DNA of 64,000 nt from Pyxidicoccus parkwaysis (GCF_017301735.1 NZ_CP071090.1:11267001-11331000), one strand, 5' to 3'. Numbered from the stretch's first letter, positions 18,300 through 25,763 are shown. Notes: generated by a model not told the origin, from the sequence alone. Program-made: numbers and translations.

Positions 18300-19730
18300 T
18301 CACACGGCGTTGAAGAGCGGAGTGAACTCGCCGGTCACGAACACGTTCCCCTTCTTGAAGAAGTTCCAGGGCGCGTTGTGCGCGACGAGCTCGCTCAGCG
18401 TCAGGTTCGCGCCGCTCTTCGTCACGATGCTCGTCTTGTCATCGCCCTCCGTCTCGAGGTTGACGGCGACGAACCAGCCATCGAGCGCGGCCTGGTCGAG
18501 CTCCTGGTCCTTCTTCACGTAGACGAGCCGCCGCACCTCCGTGGGCTTCGGGTCGTCGGGGCGGACGAGGTACATGATGCTGTCGTCCCCACTGAAGTCC
18601 GGCGTCGGCTCGGGTGGGGGCGGGACGGTGGCGATGAGGGTGTCGTAGCTGGCAATCCACCCGAATCGGTGCCACGGGGAGCCCTGCTGGGACATGGCCT
18701 GCCACGCGAGCAGGGCGTCCACCGAGGCCGACAGGTACTCCGGGGAGAAGGGGCCCGGGCCCGGGTTGGTGTACTGCGCCAGGGCCTGCTGGACGCCGGC
18801 CTGCTCCGTCCCCGTGATGAGGCTGGCCAGCAGGAGGGCTCGCAGCTGGCGGAGTTGTCCCGCACGCGCGCGGACGAGGGTGGCCCGGTTGAGCCCGAGG
18901 ATGTTGATGGTGGACGCACCTCGCGACAGGACGCCGGTCGCCATGGTCCGCTGCACCACCTCGTCAATCTTGTCGGGGTTGAGCAGGACGAGCGTGTTGA
19001 GGTCCTGCGGCGTGAGCGACACGCGCAGCACGTCGTACGGGTAGGCCTTGGCCGTCAGCGGGTTGAAGCGGATGAAGTCCCGAGGCTCCTCCGTGCCCGG
19101 GTCGATGAGCACCGAGGCATCCAGCGCCGTCGTCGCCGTCGCTCGCTGCGTCCCCGGCATGATGGGGAAGCGGTTGCCTTTGAAGGTCTCGTTGCAGATC
19201 TGACAGGCGAAGTAGAGGTTGTCCCAGTCGTAGGCGCACCAGTAATACGCCTCGGGCTGGAGCGCGTGGTCGAGCAGGTAGCCCGCCTTGGGGCGGAAGT
19301 GCTCCACGTCTCCGTGAGCGACATCCGTGAGCCGCGTCTCGCAGTAGGCGCACTTGCCATCCTGGCGGGTGACGAGCGCCTGCTTCAGGGGTTTGTTGGC
19401 GTAGAGCTTGGAGTCGAACACCCCCGAGCCGAAGCCCACGAGCGGCCGGACCGCCTGCACCCACGTCGCCTTGTGGTTGACCACCCAGTTCTCGACGATC
19501 TGCTGGCCGAAGACGACCTCCTTGAGGATGTTGTCCGGCACGCCTCTGCCGGACAGCCACTGCCGGATGTCGTTGGTCAGGCTGATGGGCCGGCCCGGGC
19601 CCAGCTTCTTCTCGAGCTCCGTGTAGGCAGCGACGAGGAGCTGGAAGGTCTGGGTGAGGAGCTGGGTCGCCTGCACCCGCTGTTCGATGCTCGAATCGGT
19701 GGGCTGCGGACCTTTGTTGAGTCGAATCAT
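18300..19730 (-). CDS. HNH endonuclease-like protein
   Basis: A 476-residue protein with an HNH/zinc nuclease core: CAYC at 127-130, VEHFRPK with E142-H143, and CQIC near 176-179 followed by NETFKGNRF. This arrangement resembles the HNH family (TIGR02646-type) found with Septu and retron defence systems, but no reverse transcriptase or PtuA-type ATPase is nearby. The C-terminal half is unassigned. ATG at 19730 is preferred because GGAGG lies 9 bases upstream; a GTG at 19739 is also in frame. It is last in the second R-body unit, so it may be a toxic cargo or an associated effector. Confidence 0.7.
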   Translation of the reverse strand: MIRLNKGPQPTDSSIEQRVQATQLLTQTFQLLVAAYTELEKKLGPGRPISLTNDIRQWLSGRGVPDNILKEVVFGQQIVENWVVNHKATWVQAVRPLVGFGSGVFDSKLYANKPLKQALVTRQDGKCAYCETRLTDVAHGDVEHFRPKAGYLLDHALQPEAYYWCAYDWDNLYFACQICNETFKGNRFPIMPGTQRATATTALDASVLIDPGTEEPRDFIRFNPLTAKAYPYDVLRVSLTPQDLNTLVLLNPDKIDEVVQRTMATGVLSRGASTINILGLNRATLVRARAGQLRQLRALLLASLITGTEQAGVQQALAQYTNPGPGPFSPEYLSASVDALLAWQAMSQQGSPWHRFGWIASYDTLIATVPPPPEPTPDFSGDDSIMYLVRPDDPKPTEVRRLVYVKKDQELDQAALDGWFVAVNLETEGDDKTSIVTKSGANLTLSELVAHNAPWNFFKKGNVFVTGEFTPLFNAV

Positions 19731-19810
19731 CGGACACACCTCCAGGGTGGCCTCGGAGCGAGGCGGGACCCGTCGAATTGGCCGGAGCGAGCTCCGTCGT
19801 CAGTGAATGC

Positions 19811-20896
19811 TCACGAGGAGCCGCGAGGCTTCGCGGCTCGCAGGCGTCCTTCCGCCTGGCGGATGTCGCCGACGAGCACCTTGTCGGCCTGGAGCAGCAT
19901 GGCGTGCTGCTGTCGCGTCATGTCTCGCAGGAGGCGCTCCTGCTCGGCCTTGAAGGAGTCGAAGGACGTGGGCTCCTGGCCCGGAGCCTGTGGCGCCGAG
20001 GGGGCACTCGCGGGAGGCGCGGGCGCGGTGGTAGCGGGACGCGCGGGCGGCTGCGCGGGAGCCGCCGAGGGAGGCGCGGGTGCGGTGGTGGTGGGACGCA
20101 CGGGCGGCTGCACGGGAGCCGCCGCGGCACCCGGAGGCGTCACCATGGGCGGCTGGACCATGGGCGGTGACGGCACCCTGGGAGGCTGCACCGTCGGCGG
20201 AGTGATGGACGGAGGCTGCACCGTCGGTGGAGTGACGGACGGAGGCTGCATCGTCGGTGGCGGCTGCACCGTCGGTGCAGTGACGGACGGCGGCTGCACC
20301 GTCGGCGGAGTGATGGACGGCGGATTCACGGAGGGCGGCCGCACCGTCGGTGGCGAGACGGCTGGCGGATTCACGGAGGGCGGCTGCACCGTCGGTGGCG
20401 AGACGGCTGGCGGATTCACGGAGGGCGGCTGTGCCGTCGGCGGCACGATGTTGGGCGGAGCCACGGAGGGCGGCTGTGTCGCCGGTGGCGCGATGTCGGG
20501 CGGAGCCACGGAGGGCGGCTGTGTCGCCGGTGGCGTGATGTCGTGCGGAGCCACGGAGGGTGGCTGCGCCGTTGGCGGCACGAGGTCGGGCGGCGTCACG
20601 GCCGGCGGCGTCTCCGTGGGCGCCACGAAGACCGGTGGTGATTCGCCGGAAGGCCGCGCCTGGGACGGAGCGGCCGCCGCGTCCCAGAACGGCGCCGGCG
20701 AGGCAACCACCGGGGCGGGCTGCATCACCACGTTGCCGCCCGCGGGCTTCCACGGCGGCGGCGGTGGCACATCCGGCGGCTGAAGGATGAGCCCCTCGTC
20801 GGAGAACGCGCTGCGCTCCTCACGGGCACTGGCCGCCACCAGTGACGCGAGCTGCCGGATGCGAGGGGACAGCCTGTGGGGTTGGCGTCTGCGCAT
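19811..20896 (-). CDS. proline-repeat protein
   Basis: A 361-residue protein whose middle (residues ~111-256) consists of QPPSVxPPxxxPPxx repeats, six of 15 residues followed by 10-residue versions, predicted to form an extended polyproline stalk. The N-terminus is basic and lacks a clear signal peptide. The C-terminal ~60 residues form a helical, charged segment (DSFKAEQERLLRDMTRQQHAML...). It starts 6 bases after the NUDIX stop codon, in the second R-body unit. It could be a spacer or tether; function unknown. Confidence 0.65.
   Translation of the reverse strand: MRRRQPHRLSPRIRQLASLVAASAREERSAFSDEGLILQPPDVPPPPPWKPAGGNVVMQPAPVVASPAPFWDAAAAPSQARPSGESPPVFVAPTETPPAVTPPDLVPPTAQPPSVAPHDITPPATQPPSVAPPDIAPPATQPPSVAPPNIVPPTAQPPSVNPPAVSPPTVQPPSVNPPAVSPPTVRPPSVNPPSITPPTVQPPSVTAPTVQPPPTMQPPSVTPPTVQPPSITPPTVQPPRVPSPPMVQPPMVTPPGAAAAPVQPPVRPTTTAPAPPSAAPAQPPARPATTAPAPPASAPSAPQAPGQEPTSFDSFKAEQERLLRDMTRQQHAMLLQADKVLVGDIRQAEGRLRAAKPRGSS
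20132..20566 (-). repeat. coding tandem repeats, 45-bp then 30-bp units
   Basis: DNA repeats encoding the QPPSV-type units of the proline-repeat protein. The six longer units are highly similar at DNA level, with third-position differences, so copy number may vary between strains. Confidence 0.75.
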
Positions 20897-20902
20897 GGCG
20901 GG

Positions 20903-21562
20903 TCAGGCCGGAGACGGCGATGGAGACGACGGCGGAGGAGGCTGCGCCGGCAACGCCGGAGCCTGCTGCGACGCCGCGAGCTCCTGGGGCGACGTGCCCG
21001 GCTGCAGCGTGTTGAGCAGCAGGTGCGCCACGGCCTTGGTGAAGACCTGATGCGACTCGTTGGCCCGGTGCCCGATGAGCTCCCGCGAGAAGCCCGCGTT
21101 GAGCGCGCGGACAATCTGCGTCGTCACCCACGGCAGGGACTGGTACTCCGGCTTGCGGCCGAAGCGGCCGAACGCCTGCTCCAATGACATCCACGCCAGG
21201 TTGTTGAACTTCATCGACTGCGCCCGGCCCTCTGTCAGCGCGGCGTTGGCCGCGGCCAGGTCGAGGTCCGGCGGGCTGGACGTCTGGAAGAACGAGACGT
21301 CCGAGCCCTCGGTGAACAGGGGCGTGAGGCTCGAGGTGGGAATCTTCACCCCGGTGTCCTCGAAGAACTCGCGCACCGCCGCGTCCTCGGGGCTCTCGCC
21401 CGCCTGCACGCGCCCTCCGGGGAGGATGTACTGGAGCGCGTTGCGCGGGATGGCCGCGTACTGGTAGCGCCCGTGTGGCGGCAGGAAGATGTTCTTCTGT
21501 CCCAGCAGCAGCTCGCACGTGCCATTGCCGGCGCGTAGGACCGCCAGATACGCGTGAGGCAT
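20903..21562 (-). CDS. NUDIX hydrolase-like protein
   Basis: A 219-residue protein with a Nudix box beginning GGRVQAGESPEDAAVREFF and ending EDTGV; it fits GX5EX7REUXEEXGU apart from E to D in the EE pair. NUDIX enzymes hydrolyse nucleoside diphosphates linked to another group. The C-terminal ~60 residues contain helices (QVFTKAVAHLLLNTLQ) and a Pro-rich tail. ATG at 21562 is chosen: AAGGAG lies 8 bases upstream, better than the GTG at 21568. It directly follows the Reb-like genes. A role tied to nucleotide signalling with the nucleotidyltransferase-fold protein is speculative. Confidence 0.8.
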   Translation of the reverse strand: MPHAYLAVLRAGNGTCELLLGQKNIFLPPHGRYQYAAIPRNALQYILPGGRVQAGESPEDAAVREFFEDTGVKIPTSSLTPLFTEGSDVSFFQTSSPPDLDLAAANAALTEGRAQSMKFNNLAWMSLEQAFGRFGRKPEYQSLPWVTTQIVRALNAGFSRELIGHRANESHQVFTKAVAHLLLNTLQPGTSPQELAASQQAPALPAQPPPPSSPSPSPA

Positions 21563-21584
21563 GTTCACTGCTCCTTGCGCCCCG

Positions 21585-21938
21585 TCAGGAGCCCGATGAG
21601 AACTTCTTCATGACGTTGGACGCCGCCGTGCCAATCTTCTCGAACGTCTCGCTGGCGCTCTGGAGGTTGGTGTTGAGGTCGGTCATCAGCGTCGTGTAGG
21701 TGGCGTCCTTGGTCTGCACGAGCTTCTCGATGCACACCGCCATGCCCGCCATGGTCAGCGCCTGGATGTTGCGCAGGTACGTGGTGGCGTCCTGCACGGC
21801 CATGCTGGCCGACTGCGAGACGGCCTCCTGCATCAGCCCCGTGCCCAGCAGCTGGGGTGCCGCCGGCGTGCCGCTGCCCGCCGCCGCCAGTTCGCTGCCC
21901 GAGCCACTCGCGCCATTCGTGTCGTCCGTGCCGGCCAC
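21585..21938 (-). CDS. R-body locus helical protein, family C, copy 2
   Basis: A 117-residue helical protein starting at GTG 21938 (GAGGAA upstream). It is a clear paralogue of the product of 23501-23944: both share VxDATxYLRN, LTxAxMAxC, KDxxYxxLM and TFExIGxxA. No known domain is recognised. In both Reb blocks this gene follows the short Reb-like gene, so it is probably a structural or assembly component of the R-body. Confidence 0.7.
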   Translation of the reverse strand: MAGTDDTNGASGSGSELAAAGSGTPAAPQLLGTGLMQEAVSQSASMAVQDATTYLRNIQALTMAGMAVCIEKLVQTKDATYTTLMTDLNTNLQSASETFEKIGTAASNVMKKFSSGS

Positions 21939-21964
21939 GTCGTTCCTCGCTCAGCCCGGCCCGC

Positions 21965-22189
21965 TCACTTGAGCAGGGCCATGATTTTCGTGGTGGCCAC
22001 CGCGAGCACCGCCTCGCCGATGCGCATCACGTTCTGCTGCGAGTTGACGGTGTTCTGCATGCCGAGGGCGAACACCTGCGCCTCGGCCTGGTAGAACATT
22101 CCCATGGCCACCGAGGCCGCCTCGCCCACCGTCGCCGAGACGGTGGTGGTCACCGCGTCGGTGACTTGAGGGTTCACTGTGTCCGCCAT
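21965..22189 (-). CDS. short Reb-like protein (family B), copy 2
   Basis: A 74-residue protein with the RebB-like opening VNPQVTDAVTTT and the sequence ASVAMGMFYQAEAQVFALGMQN, followed by a helix ending ATTKIMALL. It lacks the QGVALLYGVDTA end of the main RebB copies. Its closest relative in the window is 23977-24228. Probably an R-body subunit variant. Confidence 0.75.
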   Translation of the reverse strand: MADTVNPQVTDAVTTTVSATVGEAASVAMGMFYQAEAQVFALGMQNTVNSQQNVMRIGEAVLAVATTKIMALLK

Positions 22190-22272
22190 GACGCTCGTGC
22201 TCCTTCCTGGACCTGCTCATCCGGCGGTGCGCCGGGGGACTGGGATGGCTTTCTCGAGGACAGCCCGCGGGA

Positions 22273-22296
22273 AGATGGCGGGAGGGCCCGCCATCT
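22273..22296 (-). terminator. intra-operon hairpin after a rebB gene
   Basis: Perfect 10-base arms AGATGGCGGG and CCCGCCATCT with a 4-base loop, five bases past the stop of the rebB copy at 22302. Since co-directional genes continue, it may act as a partial terminator or mRNA-stabilising stem that raises the level of the upstream rebB messages. Confidence 0.5.
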
Positions 22297-22301
22297 CCGT
22301 C

Positions 22302-22607
22302 TCACGGGTAGGTGCTGGGGTACGCGGGCGGCTGCGTGCCGAAAATCTCCGAGATGCCCACCGACGTCGCCGCGGTGTCGACGCCGTAGAGCAGCGCCAC
22401 GCCCTGCGTGGTGGAGGCCTGGAGCACGGTGCTCGCGTTCTGCTGCGCCGCCGCGGCGACATGGGCGGCGTTGGCGACCGCGTTGGCGGTGGCCTGCATC
22501 AAATTGCCCAGGGCATTGCCCGGGCCGGTGCCGAGCACCTGGACGTTGGTCTGGGTGACGGCGTCGGTAATCTGCGGATTGACGATGGTGCTCGGAGTGG
22601 TGGCCAT
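22302..22607 (-). CDS. rebB: RebB-family R-body protein
   Basis: A 101-residue protein of the RebB ('killing trait') family. Conserved blocks are IVNPQITDAVTQTNV, GNALGNLMQATANAVANAAH, the QQNASTVLQASTTQG segment and VALLYGVDTA. Family members polymerise into R-bodies, coiled protein ribbons that extend sharply, as known from Caedibacter kappa particles. It has a short extra C-terminal Pro/Tyr tail (PPAYPSTYP). Second gene of the second Reb unit. Confidence 0.88.
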   Translation of the reverse strand: MATTPSTIVNPQITDAVTQTNVQVLGTGPGNALGNLMQATANAVANAAHVAAAAQQNASTVLQASTTQGVALLYGVDTAATSVGISEIFGTQPPAYPSTYP

Positions 22608-22666
22608 GCGGTGTTCCTCCCTGGGACTGTGGCTTCAGAGCTACGGGTGCGGGTGCGCGACGCCGG

Positions 22667-22945
22667 CTACTTCTGCGTGGCGAGGATTTCCACGATGCCC
22701 ACCGCCGTCGAAGACGTGTCGACGCCGTAGAGCAGCGCCACGCCCTGCGTGGTGGTGGCCTGGAGGATGGTGTTCGCGTTCTGCTGCGCCGTGGTGGCGT
22801 TGTGGGCGGCGAGCGCCATCGCCTGGGCCACCGACTGGAACAGCGAACCCATGGCCATGCCCGGCGCTTCGCCGAGAATCTTCACGTTCGTCTGGGTGAC
22901 GGCATCGGTGATGCTGGGGTTCACGATGGTGGCGGGGTCGGCCAT
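22667..22945 (-). CDS. rebB: RebB-family R-body protein
   Basis: A 92-residue RebB-family protein with IVNPSITDAVTQTNVKILG, APGMAMGSLFQSVAQAMALA, QQNANTILQATTTQGVALLY and GVDTSSTAVGI. It is nearly the same as the product of 24940-25215, showing recent duplication. First gene of the second Reb unit: the palindromic operator lies 78 bases upstream of its ATG, and AGAGGAAG serves as ribosome site. Confidence 0.9.
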   Translation of the reverse strand: MADPATIVNPSITDAVTQTNVKILGEAPGMAMGSLFQSVAQAMALAAHNATTAQQNANTILQATTTQGVALLYGVDTSSTAVGIVEILATQK

Positions 22946-23023
22946 GGCGCTTCCTCTCGGTTCAGCGGGTGGGTACGGCGTTGGGTAATGACAGACAGAT
23001 ATGGACTGCCGGGTGGGGGCAAT

Positions 23024-23042
23024 CCATGGTCAATTCGTTGAC
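23024..23042 (-). promoter_or_regulatory. palindromic operator, copy 2
   Basis: Minus-strand GTCAACGAATTGACCATGG, containing the perfect palindrome GTCAA-CGAA-TTGAC. It sits 1 base after the stop of the LuxR-type gene and 78 bases before the rebB start. It is identical over 19 bases to copy 1 and nearly so to copy 3. Likely a binding site for a dimeric regulator, perhaps one of the two local LuxR-type proteins. Confidence 0.75.
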
Positions 23043-23043
23043 C

Positions 23044-23481
23044 TCAGGGCCCGGGCTCAGGTCCCAGCCCGAGCGGCAGGCTGGTGATGAGCTCCGTGCG
23101 CGAGCTGACGCCCAGCTTCGCCATGGCCCGGCGCAGGTGCGTGGCCACGGTGGACTCGGTGAGCGCCAGGTCGTAGGCCATGGCCTTGTTGGAGAGGCCG
23201 CGCAGGGCGCACGTCACCACCTCGCGCTCGCGGGGAGACAGCGCGGCCACACCGCGCGCGGCGCCGCGCTCGCGTGCCACGAGGAAGCGCCGGCCGTCCT
23301 GCTCGAACCGGTCCACCAGCACCCAGCGCCCGGAGAGCACGCCCTCCACCAGGTCCCGCGTGCCATGAGGCGCCTCGTGTCCCTGCTCGAGCGTCATCAC
23401 CAGGGCGCGCGGCGGCGCATGAGGCGCGGGCACCTGGGCGTCCGCCTGTGTCTGCGTGGACTGCACGTGGGCCTCCGTCAT
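23044..23481 (-). CDS. LuxR-type HTH regulator of the R-body locus, copy 2
   Basis: A 145-residue regulator: the C-terminal half is a LuxR/FixJ-type DNA-binding domain (LSPREREVVTCALRGLSNKA, ESTVATHLRRAMAKLGVSSR). The N-terminal half lacks a receiver domain and is short and divergent (EQGHEAPHGTRDLVEGVLSG, WVLVDRF). It resembles the product of 25304-25660 in length and layout. It is the last gene of the first Reb unit and lies just before the operator of the second. Confidence 0.85.
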   Translation of the reverse strand: MTEAHVQSTQTQADAQVPAPHAPPRALVMTLEQGHEAPHGTRDLVEGVLSGRWVLVDRFEQDGRRFLVARERGAARGVAALSPREREVVTCALRGLSNKAMAYDLALTESTVATHLRRAMAKLGVSSRTELITSLPLGLGPEPGP

Positions 23482-23500
23482 GGGAATGGAATGGAAGGGG

Positions 23501-23944
23501 CTACGCCTTGTCCGGCGGCGGCGGCGGGTTGGACGGCGGAGCGCTGGGGGAGAAGAGGGAGAGGATGGTGGCGGCGCGCAGGCCGATGTCCTCGAACGTC
23601 TGGGCCGCCGCGCTGAGCGTCTGGTTCATCTGCCCCATGAGGTCGCCGTACGCGGGGTCCTTGCTCTGGAGCATGAGCTTCGTGCAGGCGGCCATGCTGG
23701 CCGTGGTCAGCGTGCCCACGCTTCGCAGGTAATTCGTTGCATCCGCCACGGCGGTGGCCGCCGCATGGGCGACCATCTCCTGGGCGAGCGCGAGCGCGGG
23801 CCTCTGCGCGGGTGGGGCGTCCGCCCTCAGCGGCGGCCGGGGAAACCCGGGCGACGAGGGCCCTCCGTCCACGCGGCGCAGCGTGGGCAGGCCGTTGCCG
23901 GGAGGCTTCGGGGACGGCGTCTCTGGATTCGCGTCGTTGGACAT
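23501..23944 (-). CDS. R-body locus helical protein, family C, copy 1
   Basis: A 147-residue paralogue of the 21585-21938 product, with a longer Pro-rich N-terminal extension, then VADATNYLRSVGTLTTASMA, KDPAYGDLMGQMN, TFEDIGLRAATI and a Pro tail. Function unknown; its position after the short Reb-like gene in both blocks suggests a conserved role in R-body formation. Confidence 0.7.
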   Translation of the reverse strand: MSNDANPETPSPKPPGNGLPTLRRVDGGPSSPGFPRPPLRADAPPAQRPALALAQEMVAHAAATAVADATNYLRSVGTLTTASMAACTKLMLQSKDPAYGDLMGQMNQTLSAAAQTFEDIGLRAATILSLFSPSAPPSNPPPPPDKA

Positions 23945-23976
23945 GGGGGCGGTGCCTCCTCGGTTTCAGGACCTGG

Positions 23977-24228
23977 TCACTTGCCGCCGTTGTCGTCGAG
24001 GGAGCGCATGATGCGGGCGCACGCGGCGGCAATCACCGCCTCGCCCACCTGCTGCATGCCCCGCTGGCCGGCGACGGCGTTCTGCATGGCCATGGAGAAC
24101 GCCTGCGCCTCCATCTGGAAGAGCATGCCCAGCGCCATCGACGTCGACTCGCCCAGGACGGTGGTGTTGGTGGTGTTGACGGCGTCGACGACCTGCGCAT
24201 TGACGGTGTTGGAAGAGTCGGAGGCCAT
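23977..24228 (-). CDS. short Reb-like protein (family B), copy 1
   Basis: An 83-residue protein with VNAQVVDAVNTTNTTVLGES, SMALGMLFQMEAQAFSMAMQ and a C-terminal helix AVIAAACARIMRSL. It shares the family-B pattern with 21965-22189 and is a divergent relative of RebB. It starts 8 bases after the upstream stop, in an operon. Confidence 0.75.
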   Translation of the reverse strand: MASDSSNTVNAQVVDAVNTTNTTVLGESTSMALGMLFQMEAQAFSMAMQNAVAGQRGMQQVGEAVIAAACARIMRSLDDNGGK

Positions 24229-24236
24229 GGGTGCTC

Positions 24237-24629
24237 TCAGCCGCGCTTCGCGGGCTTGGGGGAAGTGGAGGCGGAGGAGCGGCGCCGCTCCTTCGGGGGA
24301 ACCAACTGGAGGAGGAGGGCCGCGCCCTGGGCGGTGGTGGCCTGCAGCAGGGTGCTGGCGGCCGCCTGCTGCGTGGTGGCCTGCTGCGCGGCGAGCGCCA
24401 GGGCCTGGCTGGTGGCGAGGAAGTCCTCGCCCAGGGACATGGCGGGCGCCTCCGCCACCACCTGGACGTGGGTGGTGGTGACCGCGTCCGTCACCTGGGA
24501 AGCGACGTGCTTCCGGTCGCTCCGCTCCGGGCGCGGACGGCAGGGCTTGGGCGGCTTGTGCGGCTCGCGGTCGCCCCGGCGGCGGCGGCCGCTGGAGAGG
24601 TAGATGTCAATCTCCTCGTCACTCATCAT
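24237..24629 (-). CDS. divergent RebB-like protein with basic N-terminus
   Basis: A 130-residue protein. The first ~42 residues are charged (MSDEEIDIYLSSGRRRRGDR, Pro/Lys-rich), then a RebB-type core: VTDAVTTTHVQVVAEAPAMS, LGEDFLATSQALALAAQQAT, LLQATTAQGAALLLQL, ending in a basic tail. The VDTA segment is missing. Its start overlaps the stop of 24619-24894 (ATGATGAGTGA), so translation is coupled; ATG at 24629 or 24626 may be used. Confidence 0.7.
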   Translation of the reverse strand: MMSDEEIDIYLSSGRRRRGDREPHKPPKPCRPRPERSDRKHVASQVTDAVTTTHVQVVAEAPAMSLGEDFLATSQALALAAQQATTQQAAASTLLQATTAQGAALLLQLVPPKERRRSSASTSPKPAKRG

Positions 24630-24894
24630 CGGCTCCCGCGACGTGGTGGACCGAGGCCGCGAGCGCGGCCGTGTCCAAGGCAAACAGCGTGGTGATTCCT
24701 TGCAAGACCAGGGCATGTGACAGGACGCCCCCGTCCTGACTGAAGCGTGTCTGGGAATGGGCGGCGGTGGCGAGCGCCTGGTGCGTGGCGACGCTGAAGC
24801 CCGCCATGGCCTGCGCGGGCGAGCCGCCGAGCTCCAGGTCGGACCGTGGCGCCGGAGGCGCGGCGGAGGAAGGGCGGGTGGGGTGCTGCCGCAT
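24619..24894 (-). CDS. degenerate RebB-like protein lacking the N-terminal motif
   Basis: A 91-residue protein that aligns with RebB from the second motif on: SPAQAMAGFSVATHQALATA, a variant of QQN..., ALVLQGITTLFALDTAALAA. The usual NPQITDAVTQTNV opening is replaced by a Pro-rich stretch, so it may cap or modify R-body polymers rather than polymerise itself. It overlaps the next gene by 11 bases. Confidence 0.65.
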   Translation of the reverse strand: MRQHPTRPSSAAPPAPRSDLELGGSPAQAMAGFSVATHQALATAAHSQTRFSQDGGVLSHALVLQGITTLFALDTAALAASVHHVAGADDE

Positions 24895-24939
24895 GGGAGA
24901 ACCTCACCCGCCCGAGGTGCCGACCTCCGGCGTCCGGGG

Positions 24940-25215
24940 TTACTTCGAGGAGAGAATCTTGGCGATGCCCACCGCCGTCGACGCGGTGTCGACGCCGTAG
25001 AGCAGCGCCACGCCCTGCGTGGTGGTGGCCTGCAGGATGGTGTTCGCGTTCTGCTGGGCCGTCGTGGCGTTGTGGGCCGCGTTGGCCAGGGCCTGGGCGG
25101 TGGCCTGGTACAGCAGGCCCATCGCCATTCCCGGCGCATCGCCGAGAATCTTGACGTTGGTCTGCGTGACAGCATCGGTGATCTGCGGATTGACGATGAC
25201 GGCGGGGTCGGCCAT
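24940..25215 (-). CDS. rebB: RebB-family R-body protein
   Basis: A 91-residue RebB-family protein with all conserved blocks: IVNPQITDAVTQTNVKILGD, APGMAMGLLYQATAQALANA, QQNANTILQATTTQGVALLY, GVDTASTAVGI. It heads the first Reb unit; the operator lies 69 bases upstream of its ATG. With the 22667 gene it is the best match to canonical R-body subunits. Confidence 0.9.
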   Translation of the reverse strand: MADPAVIVNPQITDAVTQTNVKILGDAPGMAMGLLYQATAQALANAAHNATTAQQNANTILQATTTQGVALLYGVDTASTAVGIAKILSSK

Positions 25216-25284
25216 TGCGTGCCTCTCGGTGGCTGTGTTTCATGAACTGCGAGGGTGACTGTAGAGGGCTGTGTCTATTTCCTT

Positions 25285-25303
25285 CCATGGTCAATTCGTT
25301 GAC
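25285..25303 (-). promoter_or_regulatory. palindromic operator, copy 1
   Basis: Minus-strand GTCAACGAATTGACCATGG, identical to copy 2, immediately after the stop of the LuxR-type gene at 25304 and 69 bases before the first rebB start. Confidence 0.75.
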
Positions 25304-25660
25304 TCATGGATGGGTTTGCGGCGGCGCGCCGCGGCCCAATTGCAGGCGGATGACATGGATTGCCAGGTCCGCGCGCGAGGTGATGGACAGCTTCTGGTAG
25401 ATGGCCGCGAGCTGGTTGGCGACGGTGCGCACCGAGGTGCCCCGCGCGAGCGCGATGTCGCGGTTGGAGTCGCCGTGCAGCACGCGGCCGACGATGTCCC
25501 GCTCGGCGTTCGTGAGCTGGGGCAGCCAGGCGCCCAGGTCCAGCGGCAGGCTGACGACGGCGAAGACCTCGCCGTGGTGCCGCACCGTCCAGGCTCGGAC
25601 GTCAGCGGCTGAAGCGGGGAGGGCTGCGAGAGCATGCGAGGCCATTCGGAGACGCTCCAT
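25304..25660 (-). CDS. LuxR-type HTH regulator of the R-body locus, copy 1
   Basis: A 118-residue regulator with a LuxR-type DNA-binding domain in its C-terminal two thirds (LTNAERDIVGRVLHGDSNRD, GTSVRTVANQLAAIYQKLSI) and a short N-terminal segment (VRAWTVRHHGEVFAVVSLPL). No receiver or autoinducer domain. ATG at 25660 is one of several possible starts (GTG 25690, ATG 25645); none has a strong ribosome site. It precedes the first operator and is the probable master regulator of the three units. Confidence 0.82.
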   Translation of the reverse strand: MERLRMASHALAALPASAADVRAWTVRHHGEVFAVVSLPLDLGAWLPQLTNAERDIVGRVLHGDSNRDIALARGTSVRTVANQLAAIYQKLSITSRADLAIHVIRLQLGRGAPPQTHP

Positions 25661-25733
25661 CCCGGACGCTCGAGGCGGCACGGCCGCCACGGGTGCGCGG
25701 GTAATGGAGGACGGAATGGCTCAGGCGTTTGTG

Positions 25734-25763
25734 AATGACCCCGTCATGTCTCGGAAATGACCC
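25734..25763 (-). promoter_or_regulatory. two direct repeats upstream of the R-body regulator
   Basis: AATGACCC occurs at 25734-25741 and 25756-25763, two helical turns apart, in the 251-base gap 25661-25911 upstream of the LuxR-type gene. This could be a tandem activator site controlling entry into R-body expression. Nothing else is evident in the gap. Confidence 0.3.

Noticed and set aside
18300-19730. HNH protein as part of a retron or Septu system
   Set aside because: No reverse transcriptase, msr/msd-like sequence or PtuA-type ATPase is found nearby.
20132-20566. Regular direct repeats that could be mistaken for a CRISPR array
   Set aside because: They encode in-frame proline repeats, have no unique spacers of constant length and no cas genes nearby.
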